Below are positions 1 to 12,700 of a DNA stretch of 64,000 bases, one piece after another. Origin of the DNA: Lichenostomus cassidix (Eukaryota; Chordata; Aves; Passeriformes; Meliphagidae); contig CM039182.1 in assembly GCA_008360975.2 (NCBI GenBank), positions 50,418,491 through 50,482,490 on the forward strand, read 5' to 3'. The translations under genes were made by a program, and so were the position numbers. The number at the start of each line of letters is the position of its first letter. Position 1 is the stretch's first letter. The notes beneath the pieces were generated by a model. The model searched no databases. It had not been told where the DNA came from and saw nothing but the letters and a program-made list of their open reading frames with translations.

Positions 1-2830
1 TTTTTCATTGTTATAGCTTCAACCTCTGTGGTAAATATTTGATTTGTACACATACATGATGCTGTTTCTGTATCAGAACTGCTGTGCCAAGGGCATATGC
101 AAAACACTATAAATTGTTTATTAAATATTGAATTCTCTCCGTTAGCAACCAAAAGCAAAACTCTGAGAGTTTGCACACTGCTTTTATGTTCTCTGTGGTT
201 ATCACATGGCTTGAGAGTTGTTGCAATGAATTTCCTATCTCTGCATGTCATCCAAGAGCAAGCAGCAGATTCATTGCAATCCTGAATGAAAAAAGGACTA
301 CAGAGGAAAGATAAACAACCCCAAAACAAAGGCTTGTTGCACTAACAGCAAAAGTATTTAAAAAACAATTCAAGAAAACAAACAAACAAAACCCCATCTC
401 TTACAATACAATATTATGATGATTTTATAGCTTGCTTATATTTGTGCCTTGTAACTCCATCGCAGAATATTTGCACAAACATAACACATTGAATAAGTAT
501 ATTTTCAGTAAACCTCTGAATTACAAATTGTCAATGAGCAAAATTTTTATTCCACACTTTTTCAGATTACAGATCTGTATGCAAACCATCTGATATTTGG
601 TATTTTTTTAATCAGTTGCCTCTATAGCCATTGTGCTGGGACTACTGTGTATCTTCCCAATTCAAACACCTCTGGATTTATATGTCTTTTCTTTTATTTG
701 ATATATCTGCAGTTGTTCAAGAAAATATGATGCTAATTACACTTATAAATAACTTCTTGTAACTTGCTGTTAACAGGGCCAACTGGACTGCATACAAAAA
801 GAGATTCCAGAATACCAGCCTCGACCTCATGTTCCATAGCCTCTAATGTACCATTTAACTATGTATTTCACTGTTACAAGTAATATAAGGCTATTCAAAG
901 GGCTCGCAAAGAATTGCGAAAATTATTTCCCACTATTCAGCATTTACAGGTGTCAAATAATAACTAACTTTCGCTTGCATTGTTATTAATCATATCAAAA
1001 TTACAAAAGCAGCAAATGGCTCACTGCCCATATTTAGGTTCAGATTTTGCCCTGTCTTTTTGTAATCCTTATCTATTTCCTGTCTGATTTAGCCAATTGC
1101 CTGACTTTTTCATTTCAGATCTTCAAATGCTGCAAGGACAACAAAGTCAAGTGAGCTGGATTGTGCTATGCCTATAGAAATTATTAGCATAGAAGATATG
1201 AATTGGATATGCAAGTTTCATAAACCCCACTCACAAAAACAATAATGTGCTTCTCACTGATAACTTTGAAAGATCCTCATATCTGAAAAAACTCTTCGTA
1301 ATTCTTCAATGACTTCAAAATTGAAATATTTGCATGGAAATCACAGTCACTTGTCCTTGTGACTGGGATTCTGATAAGGAAACATCCAATGTTTCTTGAA
1401 CTCAAGCCTCAGCAAAGGAGTTAATTAATTTTTTAATTCAGCATAAAAATGGAATATAGTAACATCTGCACCACTTCAGGGTCTTTTTACCACGCAAATA
1501 TTTATTTATATGTTCATATATATATATTCAAATATATAAATATGCAGAAAGCCACATATTGTCAAAACAATATTTAACCCAAAAATGGTATTTCTTTAAA
1601 AATAATTTAAAAACCACATCCCTTTTTTATGTTTTTGTATTTCTAAAGAATTACAATCTTTCATCTACCTATTTCTTACCACTGATATTTTAGCAGAAGT
1701 ACATGTCCCATTTTATATCACAAGTTATAGGAGACAGAGACGAATTAATTTTCATCAAAATATTCTTTACAAATCCTGTAACACTGAAGACTGGAGACTG
1801 CTGATAGTGTCTACATGAGATATTAACTAGATTAATTTATTAGAATTGTGTAATAGATTTGGGATAAAATACACAGGATGTCTGTTGCAATACAGAAACT
1901 GAGAAGTAAAAATTCAATTAAATTAGGTCTCAAAGATTGCTTTACAACTTTCGAAGTGAAAATTAATATACAGATTTCCTCTTTAATTAGGGAGAAATAA
2001 GGTTGCTTAGAGGAAGAAAAATCCCTGATGCTACTTTAATCATGGTATTTCAGGTCAAGGCAGAAGAGCATAGAGATGTAAATCTTTCAGAACTACACTC
2101 ACGTAAAACCTGGCTGTGTATTTCATACATGTGCTGTGTACAAGGCAGCCCAAAACTGTCTCCATATGATGCTGGTACAATCAAGCTTCACTATAGTGCA
2201 TTATCCAAGTCTCCCTTGCTAAGTGCTCTTCACTACTTAGGTAAGCTCATAAAGGAGAAAAAATGTCCTCCAAATAGAAAACATTAACGAGTAGACACAT
2301 GCTCCACTGCTTACCCAGGGAGATTTTGCTATGTATGACTAAAACTAGGAAAAAAATGGCTCCAGACAAGACGGGAGAGACATTTCTTCAAAACAAAACA
2401 AAAAACAATAGAAAATGAAAACAAAACAGAAGCCCATTCCCCAGGAGAGGGCAGTGAGCAAAACCTGGGAGTTTTTGGCTGCTGGCTGAGTTAAACCCAC
2501 CATGCCTTTCTTCATTTCTATAATCACTTTTTTTTAAGCTGGGGCCAATTTAGCAATGCATTTACACCTGAGCTTATCTCTAAGTCATGCATGTCTACCA
2601 CAATGAACTCCATGCAAATAGACAACCATATTGCTTTGTCACACAACAAGAAAGACAGGTTCCACATTAAAGTATACTTGCACAAGAAAATCATTGTACA
2701 GAAAATCCCACTCAGCCAAGAGTGGCAAAAATAGACTCTATTTTCTCCCTCATTCTTAATGAGATTTCTTCTGCAATTAAACATTTTCAGCTTCTTTATT
2801 AGAGGCAGAAAAAATTTTAAATGGCTGAAA
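1..2830. other. AT-rich non-coding stretch
   Basis: I see no gene here. All six frames are broken by stops within about 95 codons. Minor contents are an AAAC-type tract near 375-392 and a very AT-dense patch at about 1495-1545 made of TATA and AAATAT words. An acceptor-like AG near 778 is followed by short open frames in all three phases, but it has a poor pyrimidine tract and no clear donor, so I do not call an exon. Confidence 0.6.
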
Positions 2831-3076
2831 TAATAGAATCATAGAATGGTTTGGGTTTGAAGGGACATTAAAGATCATCTAGTTCCATCCCCTGCCATGG
2901 GCAGGGACATCTCCCACTAAACCAGGTTGCTCAGAGCCCCCTCTAACCTGGCCTTGAACACCTCTAGGGATGGAGCATCCACAACTTCTCTGGGCAGCAT
3001 CTTCCAGTCCTTCACCACCCTTTTAGAAACAATTTCTTCCTAACATCCAATCTAAACTATTCTTCTTCAATTTAGC
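2831..3076 (-). mobile_element. CR1 retrotransposon, 3' fragment
   Basis: This is a non-LTR retrotransposon remnant about 245 bp long. Read on the plus strand it opens with the complement of the CR1 tail octamers (AATAGAATCATAGAATGG), so the element's 3' end is at the low coordinate and it lies on the minus strand. The familiar 3' untranslated landmarks follow in order: a block like 'GAAGGGACATTAAAGATCATCTAG', 'CCCTGCCATGGGCAGGGACA', 'CAGGTTGCTCAGAGCCCC', and 'GGGATGGAGCATCCACAAC'. It ends near 'AACATCCAATCTAAAC'. No reverse-transcriptase part is present, as expected for a 5'-truncated CR1. Many small differences from the usual CR1 sequence suggest an old insertion. It is the best-preserved copy in the window. 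Confidence 0.95.
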
Positions 3077-6000
3077 TTGGCATATGGTTTTTAATTTCAA
3101 ATTAATTTAAGACATTGGCTTTTTATTTCCTATAATTTTATCCCAATTATTTTTCAATATTAGCTGTTGTTTTGTGGAAATCAACAAATGAGGACAGGGA
3201 AATGTGCTGATTGCCAGGCCTATCAAGACAAACAACCCCCCAGGTGAACTGCCTGCAGATCTTTCCCTGCACCGCAACTATTCACTACCTGCTGTACCTG
3301 CTGTCAATGTGCCACTCCACCACCCCTGCTTTTGCCGAGACAAAAGCTGCTCATTGCTGTTCTTTACTGCAACAGAACTAGTGCAAATTCTGCTCCTCTC
3401 AGGGGCTGAACATGCTTGGAGGTGCCTATCTCAATAATTACTCACCTCTTAGTCCTACAGTAACCACAGTGATTTTATTCTTATTTTCTGTGTGGATAGT
3501 TTTGGTATCCCTTTCCTCATTGTGCACAAGTTGGTTTTGTAGTATCAATTATTACTAATGTATTCCAACCAATTTATCCAACCTCATTTGTGTCTTTGCT
3601 TTCATCTCTACAGCAGTGTCTCCCTAGGCTGTGGTTCCTCCTCTATCCACAGCAGCCCCTGCCTCTCTCTCAGCCATCATTAGTATGGATCATGCACCAT
3701 AAGACCCAACTCTGCTCCCTGATCCTTCTGCCCAACATCTTCCTGACAGCAGCTGACTGACATGTGAAAAGTTCACCAACTGCTGTGTCACTCACATCAC
3801 TCTCTTGTCTTTCCCATGACTACACCTGAAATACTGAAAAACAGTTGTGAGAATTCCTCATCACCAGCATTACTTCGAGGAGTTGAATGAAAGAAAAACA
3901 TTTCTAGGTATGGAGAGCAGGATTTTTTTTTATAATTTTCTTTTTATTTATAGAGAGCAAGACTTTTTTCCCCAAAAAATTTAAATTTTGGGATGTCTGC
4001 CCAATTTCAAACACTCTAAAAAATTGTTCTAATTTCAGAATATATTGTAGATTCTTCTGCATATTCAGGCTTACTGTATATGAATTATGTGTTTGAAATT
4101 TTTATGTTGTTGAGAAGAAAACCCTAGGCTAGAAGAAAAAAGAGGAAGGATAATGTTTTAATCCTTGAGTGTGATCTCAATGAAATCCTTGGCATTTCTT
4201 ATATTTAAAAAAGCAAAATAAAATACCAGACATTCTCCCCTGTCGAGAGATAATATTTGCATGGCTGCAAACAGTATGTCATAGGTGCTATGAAGTTAGA
4301 TTTTTTCAGTTTTTTTCATAATTGCTTACATTAATTTTAAAGTTTTGTCCTTTTTTTTAGTTCCTACCAGATGACTCCTTACTAACTGTCTGTCTTTGAA
4401 CACTGAATACAAAAGTCCCACTGTTTATAAGCAAAGGACAAGTCTTTCCTTTCTAGGCAGAATTTAGGCTGCCTACTATAACTCCATGTGGTGAAAGTCC
4501 ATTTCTCTGGGAAACAAGAGGAGGCATTATGTAGAATTCCCATGCAGGAATTGGAAGAGATACCATAAGGTGGTTGATCCACATGGCACAAGGTACCTCA
4601 GAATAAGCAGACACTGGGCAGCCTCCCCAAATCTTCAGGTTTTACAACAGCTTTTGTGTCAAACACATTCTACAGCAAATGCAAATGCTCCCTTTACAGA
4701 ATAAAAATGGGCAAGACAGTGTGGTCATTGTGCTATTATTTAAATTAGCCTAATGAATAACCTGACAGTAATAATGTCTTTCCCCAGTAGTGAACAAGGT
4801 TTAGAACTGAGATGCAGATTGTTAAATCTAGTGAATAGAGGTACACTGCCACAGGCAGGAAAAATACTCATTGGAAAAGATTGATTTCGTACAAGGTACA
4901 CTGCAGTGGTAATATCTAGTGCTCTGCAGAGATGAAAAGATTTTATCCCACTCCTACCCTCCCTTTCCCCTTGTTTGTAGAAGTTCCTTTCAACACTCTG
5001 TAAAAGGAGGCTGTTTGCTAAATCTTACAAAGGCTTTTTGAACTCAAATGTAAATAGGTACTTCAAGGATCTCAGAAATACTACCATACTCCCAACAGAC
5101 TCTTGAAGAAATAAATTTTTAGTCCTAGAGAGCAAGATGTTTTTAGGGCCTTTTAACTGAAGTGTAATTTACTTGGGGGAGATATATCACCGGGAAATTA
5201 TTCATACCTCCTATCTTAAATATTTTAGCTCAAAGTTGGAAAATATGGCCTATGGGACACATTAAAATTTTCCACAGGTCCCATACTGACCCAGGGAAAT
5301 TCTCACTGGACTTCTGCTTGAGTGCAGCTAGAGCTCATCTGGCCAGGTTTTTCTGCACCACCGAGAGACACACTATGGAGTCAAAGCTCTCCCTCCATTT
5401 GTGCTGGAATGATGTCCTGCCAGTGGCACACAGAAATTCCCTCTTCCTGTTGAATAGTCCAGCAATCACTTCTTGGAAAGTTAAAATGTGACAAGTTTTA
5501 CAGTGTGAATGTTTCTTCCAAAGAGGGCCGTTCTTACCTTTTCCCTGTGAAAAATGTCATACTTCTCCCTTACTTTTGTTTAGGCAAATAAAAGCTATTG
5601 TCCATATGCTGAAGAATTAATTATAAGGGAATTAAACAGAACAGACACTTGAGGCATGAAGAGTGAAAGGTAGACATCTGTAGAATAGTTTCTTTCTTTT
5701 TTAAGTTACATTTTGTTTCCAAATGTTGGATACAAATGTTTGTTTACATTCCGTTTTGTTTCCTTTTTCTTAAGATAACCTTCTGATTACTCTTTGGAAA
5801 TAATTTCTACCAAGAGACAACTGAAATGTCCTTATTACTACAAACACCATCTCTAATTACATATTTTTTGAGGACTGAAATAAACTAATACTTCAATATG
5901 AGCATCATTTTGTCTAAATTTCTTCCATTATATATTTAGACTCCTACAAAGACATAAATTACTTAACGCTGCAGGAACATATTAGGTCTTTTTCTCAATA

Positions 6001-8317
6001 ATCAGCAATACCACCGCTCAAGTCCTTGTCCAGTTCATGTTTGAGAAATATATCCCACTATAAGAAAAATCTCCCTTCCTTACTGTAACCCCGATATAGT
6101 ATTTATAACTGATTAGTGTTTTGTACTCCTGAGTCTTCTAGCTACTTACTCAGTAATAGATGAGTTCATCTAAGGCACGGCAATGTACATTTTTCTTTGT
6201 TTCTCTGAAATGGAGGCAAAGTGCTGAAGAGTTGGCCAAGGGACTGTCTGTACAGTAATAGGCAGCAACTCCGTTTGTGCTCATTTACCTAATCCCTAAA
6301 TTAGCATATGTTAGCATTAGAGGAAAGATATCTGTGCTTGTCAATTACATATTTGACTCGGATATTAACAGTCCCTTCTATGTGCAGTGTAACAGGAAAG
6401 GTCACACACTTTTCAGGTCTATGGCATGCCCACAGTATATTAGGGTAGGGTTTGGGTTTTATATACAGGGGACTGTGCAGGCCTTGCAGACTAAACCAGA
6501 AAAATCTCCTCAAGGCAGAATGAACACTCAAAAGAAAACCAATTATTTAACAGAGACAATTTCTAGATAAAGTTAAAAATATTGACTGAAATTCAACTGT
6601 TACATTGGCACAGCAAAATCCAGGATTTACCTCCTGGTAACCAGCCTCCAGCCTCCAGCTGAGCTGAATGTGAATACAGGAACAGCACTGAGCAAACAGC
6701 TTCTCTCAGCTGCGATTTCAAATGCCCTGGGTAATGCTAGCCAAAGAAAATACCTTGAAGGTACCTCCATGGTGTATTTCAAAGCCTGAGATCTATCACT
6801 ACAGGTTTCAGAGACATCTTTACATTTGAAATAGGGAATACCTGACTAAAAGTTTCCCCAGAAATAAAATGAATGTTAAATGTTTGAACTCCCCATTGTT
6901 CCAAATAAGAGGCTGCTAAAGCTCCTGTAACATCAGCAATTCTCTCCATTGCTATGAGCTGTGTATACAGCAATACTCTGGAGCAGAGAGAGCTTTCAGT
7001 TTGTCTTCAAGCATTCCCAGTTCAGAGGGTACAATAATCAAATAAGTAAGATTAAGATGACATCATATGGTAATTTACAAAATCTTATAATTAAAGAATA
7101 TTGCAATAGAAGTAAACTTGTCAAAGGAAGAAAAATACAATTGAAATATTTTTGAACCAATCATTTTAGATAAGCAGCATATTAACAATAAAAGTCTCCC
7201 TCCTGAGGAAAAATGCCTCACAACTATTTCAAAAGCACGTGAAATATTCATAATGCTGCCTTGAAATGCAGTATTTACATGAAGAGTTGCAGAATACAAA
7301 TGCTGTATTAATGAACCCTGGTAGTGCTACTTACTCTGCAAATACCACAGTTGCAAATTTAAGAAAAATAAAACTACGCATAAGTATGTTACCAAAATGC
7401 TAATATACAACTCTGTGGAGGAAAACATAACAGGAAAGAGCTTTTTATTTGCATATGGAAGCTTTTAAATCATATTTTTGCTCCATATTTTGGCTATTTA
7501 AACATATCACTTACTAAGTGGTTGTCTAGGTTTGGGTAAGCATTTGAACAATAAGCAATATTAAACTTCAGTGTTCTACAGTTTATCTTAATGCATTATT
7601 ACCAAGTATACGCCAAGTAATGTTCTTACTTGTTTGTCTTTTCTGTGCTTGCAGTTAAAATATATAAATGCCAATTCATCTGTGCTTGTACTTGATGTTT
7701 AAAACTAAAGCAACTATAGCTGTGGCTTCCCTAAAAATTGGAAGACTTGCCTATATATCTCATCCTTCTTTATATATTTTAGGCTATTACTTTTCCCGCC
7801 ATAACCCAAAGCTAGGCTTCTTTCAGCCTTTAGAAAAGCTTTCCTGCTTCAACCTGATGGGCAGGTTTAGTGCATAAATTAGTTCATATGTAGTTTATCA
7901 TTAATTTTGTTTTTTTGGTTTTTTTTATGTTGAGCTTCTCAACAGTACAAAACACTTCAGGTATCAGAATCAGCTGAAAGGTAGGTATACCAAAGTGAGT
8001 GTATCCAAAATTTCCCACCCCTGTAAATAGAGAATTCTACCACTTCCCTGTTCAACCCAGGCAATTAAAGATGCTTGGTTCATGTGCTTCAAAACCTAGT
8101 TAGTCATTCACTGGTTCTACATAAAATTAAAGTATCAGTTTCATGTTGCTCCTTCAGTTACTGGAAATGCAGTAAGAATGACTATTTTTCATTAATTAGT
8201 CTCTTTCTTTAAAGAGAATTCACTTGATTGTGATGCAACCTATCCAGCCAATTTGACAGCTCATCTACATTCATGTCATCCCCAATTAAACTCCAAATAT
8301 ATTGTTATGCCAATGAT
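3077..8317. other. Unique non-coding stretch
   Basis: No gene is supported. A somewhat GC-richer patch lies at about 3590-3790 and has no recognisable element in it. T-rich tracts occur near 3926-3936 and 7909-7927. An octamer-like POU motif (ATTTGCATAT) sits at 7447-7456. A good acceptor-like sequence (pyrimidines then TTGCAG) is near 7654, but no matching donor or sustained frame follows it. The open frames of 60-97 codons overlap one another on both strands and show no domain. Confidence 0.55.
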
Positions 8318-9260
8318 TTAAGTGGATATATGCTGTAACTCACTACAGAGCCACACAGGATTTGACTGCTGTAGCCTGCAGGATTTCATCCAAATTAGTC
8401 TGAGGCAATGCTGAGTGAGAAAAACATTGTTGGTACTCTGTCCTGAGGAGAGCCATCTTTGCTGCCACATATAAACTAAAGCTGTGGAAAATCGTTCTTT
8501 CGTCAGTCTCCTGCTGAAGTAGGAATAATTCTTACACCTCTCTCTCTGAAAATGCCTCCCAGTGGCTCCCTGTACTGTAGCTCCCGAGCCCTTAAGCCCA
8601 GAGCTGCAGGCACATCCTGTTCCCTCCTCCCACACTCTGTCCAACTGCCTGCAGAATTTGGCTAACAAATGCACATTCCAACCCCAAAATGTAAGTCAGT
8701 TATTTATCCATAAATTAGGGGAGAATGGAAGTCATTAATCTTGTCCTGGTTTTGCTTCCTGTTTTGATCTCAATCTTCAGAAGCTGCAGACTTGTCTGTC
8801 AGCCTGGGCTTTTGGCTGAAGCTGACTGCCTTCACTTTCTCTGTTTGTGGGACTGTCCCCTAACCTTGGGTCACTGTCCTTGCTTGCCTTGGTGTCACAG
8901 TTGCCTCCCAGTTTCCCTTCCCTTATGGAGCAGTGCCCACCAATGCTGCTCCCTGATGGTCCCAAGTCTAATACCCACAGGGCATGGTGAAATGACACTG
9001 CATTAATATAGCGGTGCAAGGAAAATTAGAAAGCAGCCTGAGCAGGATGTTTCTAGTGGCAGAAAACTCACTGCACTTTCTCTCCTTGAAAGCATGGGTC
9101 CTTATTAAACAGTACAATGATCTGCTAACAGTTTCACTGGAATTCTTGGAAATGGAGGCAAAGGATCAGGAACAGTGGGGGCTCCCCAGTTAGCAGCAGG
9201 ATCCAGGTGGGAAGTGGCAGGACATTTTGGAGCAGATGTTTTGGAAGTGGAACAGCTGAC
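8318..9260. other. GC-richer patch of unknown origin
   Basis: This stretch is clearly richer in G and C than the sequence on both sides. It carries overlapping open frames of 118 codons (minus, 8318-8674), 93 codons (plus) and 80 codons (minus). None shows a domain, signal peptide or family motif that I recognise. Higher GC by itself lowers stop frequency and can explain these frames. A decayed LTR or another old retroelement is possible, but I can point to no termini, TATA box plus polyadenylation signal, or target-site duplication. A compositional fluctuation or an exon of an unknown non-coding RNA are the alternatives. Confidence 0.3.
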
Positions 9261-12200
9261 TGCACTATTAGACTGACACAACCATCACTCTTACCCAGAC
9301 CTTTAAACTTACTCTGTGTGGAATTAAAAAGCCTATCAGATTATTTTGCTCTTTGAAAAATTCAAGATAATTATAGACATAACCCCTTCACCACCTCCCT
9401 CTTCACTTATTCCTGTTATTTCAAAAAAAGACTATGGTACATCCAACAGATGCTGCTTCTATGTGATCTTACAGTATTATGCTATATTTTAATAGTTTAT
9501 AGAATAAACGTATTAATACACAAAAGTCTTGCTGCATTAAAAGATTATCTTTTAGTCTAATGCACAGGAAGTTAATCTAACCAGTTAGTACAATAAAAAT
9601 TCTATCAACAAGAGTCCTTCAGCCATCCTGCTGGCTTCTGAAATGAGCAGCCATAATGAACAGAACTAAATATAAATGGAGAACCGTGGAAAAAAGAAAC
9701 TTCTGGCTGAACACTGCCCCTGCCTTTTCCAAGAAGACTGAAATATCTTTTCCTGTAAGTATTTAACATTGCAGCTTGCTCTTGCTGCTACTTAAGGAGT
9801 GCAGAAAGAAGTAATTCAAGTCATGCTAACATACTGATGCAAATGCAAACCTAGTCTAATAAGGCATTAGAATAATATAAACATAAATAATAGCTTCTGT
9901 GTAGTTCATAACAATGATAGGTAATTTCATTTTAATTAAATGTCAGTGTGAAAACTCTCTCTGAATTTATCATATTAACTATTCTGACCATAAGGGGGAA
10001 AAAAAGGAAGAAAGTGGTTGAACTGTTATTTGAATATTCTATTGTCATGCAAGATATCAAACCTGCTGCTTTCTGATTAGCACTGACTTCTTTTGGCATT
10101 AAAAAACAAGGTCAACTCTTCTCACAGAAAAGCGTGTTATCAACATGGTGTAATACAGAGCATGTAAAACACATCAGAGGCTCTGCTTGGCAGAGTACTT
10201 CAGCCCCTCTTAGTTCTCCTACAGAAAGAGCTGGAGATATATACTTGGATATCACCAGTACCCCAAAAGGAACTGAGTCCATATTTTCTCACTGAGCTTT
10301 TTAGCAACCTTGTTTACATTTTCATGAAGAGGATGAGAGAGAAGAACCCAGCTGCACTCAGATGAGAAAGTCAATGAGGATGAAAATGTCTCAGTACAAG
10401 TCTTGAACAAAGCCTGGATTACCCAGGCATCTCAGAAAGCCGATCTAAGGGCTTTGGTCTTGGTCTGCACTACAGCATTTCCAGGGAGATGCTTTTTTCC
10501 ACTCCAACTACTGCAGATGTTGGACATCACCAAAGTCTGCCAGCCAGTCCTTTGGCCCACTCTCTCACAGATATTTGCACACATGGACTACACAAGAAAA
10601 CAAATCCAGGAAAAATGAAAGCAAGAAGCTACAGAAAATTATAGTAAAAATGCAAGCAAGGCAAAGCAATGAGAAATCCTCATTTTTCTATTAAAAGCCT
10701 CCAAAGTATCCTGCTTTCTGCATGAGGTTTCTCTCACAACACTTCTCCATAACAATAAGTGCCTTGCTGTGGTAGAAGAGCAATGCAACATCAAAGTACA
10801 AGAAACAGGGTTCAGGCTATAAAAGAAGCATAACACATAAAAAGATATAACAGTTGGCAATCTGACCTCAGCATCAAGGGATAACTTTTAAAACTTTTCT
10901 TGGTGCACTAACAATTTCAAAGACAGTGTGAAGTTTTTAGAGCTATCTTCCAGGATTATTTAAACTTTCTAGTTCAATTCAAAGAGAAAGACAACAGACC
11001 ACCCCCAAAAACTTTGCCCCTCTTAGTAAACATGTACATTTTCAAGAACAGAAATGCATCTGAATGTATAACTTGCTGTTCAACAAAATGTTGATTTGAT
11101 AATGTAGTTTCGAAGGAGTATTTAATTTTCTGAAATTATGCATTTTTCACTAAAACATTTGTCTGCAATAATAATGTTGATCAGATGACAGCCTCCATAA
11201 TGTTCTTAAATACGTTTAGACATTACTAATGATCAAACTGATGCCTTATTAAAATAAAAGAAACACTTAATATCTTATAGTTTCTAGTTTCTAAATAGCT
11301 AGAAGATGACAATCTTAGTTTTGTGCTTTCAACAGCTGGCTTTATGAAAAACATATACAAGGCATTTTTTTTCTATGAAGAAACCAGTTCATTAACAGTA
11401 AAACTTACCAATTTATAAAGAAAATCACTTTCAAAAGAATATGAAAATATATAAAAAAATTATTTGAAAGTATCTAGCAAATACACATATGCAATATGCC
11501 TTAAACAAAAATTAAAGCTACACCTATATGGATTAAATAAGGAATTAAAGTTATGAATGCATTAGAAGGAAAAACATTAGTAATGTATGTTCTGAGTTAG
11601 AAAAAAATTGGTTTGCGTATGTAAGAACACCTGCACAAAGTCAGACCAAACGCCATGTGGCTTTATTATTTCCCATGCCACCAGTAAAAATTATCACATC
11701 AGGGAAGGACTGTAAAATAAAGAATAAAGTGATCTTTTTCCCAAATGCCAGCACATTCTGATGGGTAATCTCATGTCCATGTCTCTAAAGTTTCTCATGA
11801 TAGTAAAACTGAAATCAAATGAAAGCAGTCTAAACTATCTACAGGAACTTTCTCTTTTCAGTGCATAAAATAGACTGTTTAAGATGCAGGCTGCTATCCT
11901 AAATTTTTCAGTAGCCTATTTCATCTGAAAAACCCTTTGTTCTTTATTCAAAGCTACTACTTGAAATATAAATTATTTCTGCTATATATATGTGTAGCAA
12001 GATGTGTACTGAACATATTTAAAACAAAATCAAAACTAAAGAAAGTTTTATAGTGTTCAGAAAGCATTTCTCAAAGAAAAAAAAATCACAAAAACATAGG
12101 GAAAAACCCACTGTTGCAGATGGGCTGGTAGTGTTGCCTGCATTATTTCCCTTCAAGACCTTGTTTTTAGATTCTCACTGATGAACCAGCATTAAGATGC

Positions 12201-12700
12201 TAACATTGGTAGACTAACTGCACTGAGGGAAAAGCTAATGAGGGGTGGCTGTGTTTGGCTCACCAGGCTGTTCACATAGACTGCTGAAACTTGTAACCAG
12301 ACAGTTCTTTGGGCATAATGTTTCAACCCATTATTTTTTGAGTTCTATTTTCTGTTTAAGAAGGCTCAGCTAAAAAAAAATCAGATCTTTTTCAGAAAAT
12401 GCTTGTTGTTTTCACAGATCTTTTAGAATGTACTACCTTACAACTACTGATTGCTGGACCTTGCATTTTTAATGCTACTTTTAACCTACCATTTTAGACA
12501 TTATTATTATTATATAATAGAGACCTTGCTTGAGCATTTTTATCCTTGCTTTCATTGAAATTTCTTTCTATTTAAATAAAAGAGGAGTGTATATTCTATC
12601 ATAGTATTTATGGGGGGAAAGTCCATCTTATTTGACTTCATCTGAAAAACTAAATAATATGTACTTCGCTTCTGTTTTAAGGAGAGACAAAGGTCTGCTC
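9261..12700. other. AT-rich non-coding stretch
   Basis: No gene is seen. A POU octamer (ATGCAAAT) is at 9837-9844, in a run of TAAT-containing sequence to about 9975 that could be part of a small regulatory element. A short ATT tract is at about 12500-12513. Confidence 0.5.

Noticed and set aside
776..890. Possible terminal exon after an acceptor-like AG
   Set aside because: All three frames are open over this short length, the pyrimidine tract is weak, and no polyadenylation context or family match supports it.
2054..2240. Possible exon between TTTCAG and a GTAAGC donor-like site
   Set aside because: The acceptor tract is poor and the frame shows no recognisable protein; a chance pairing is likely.
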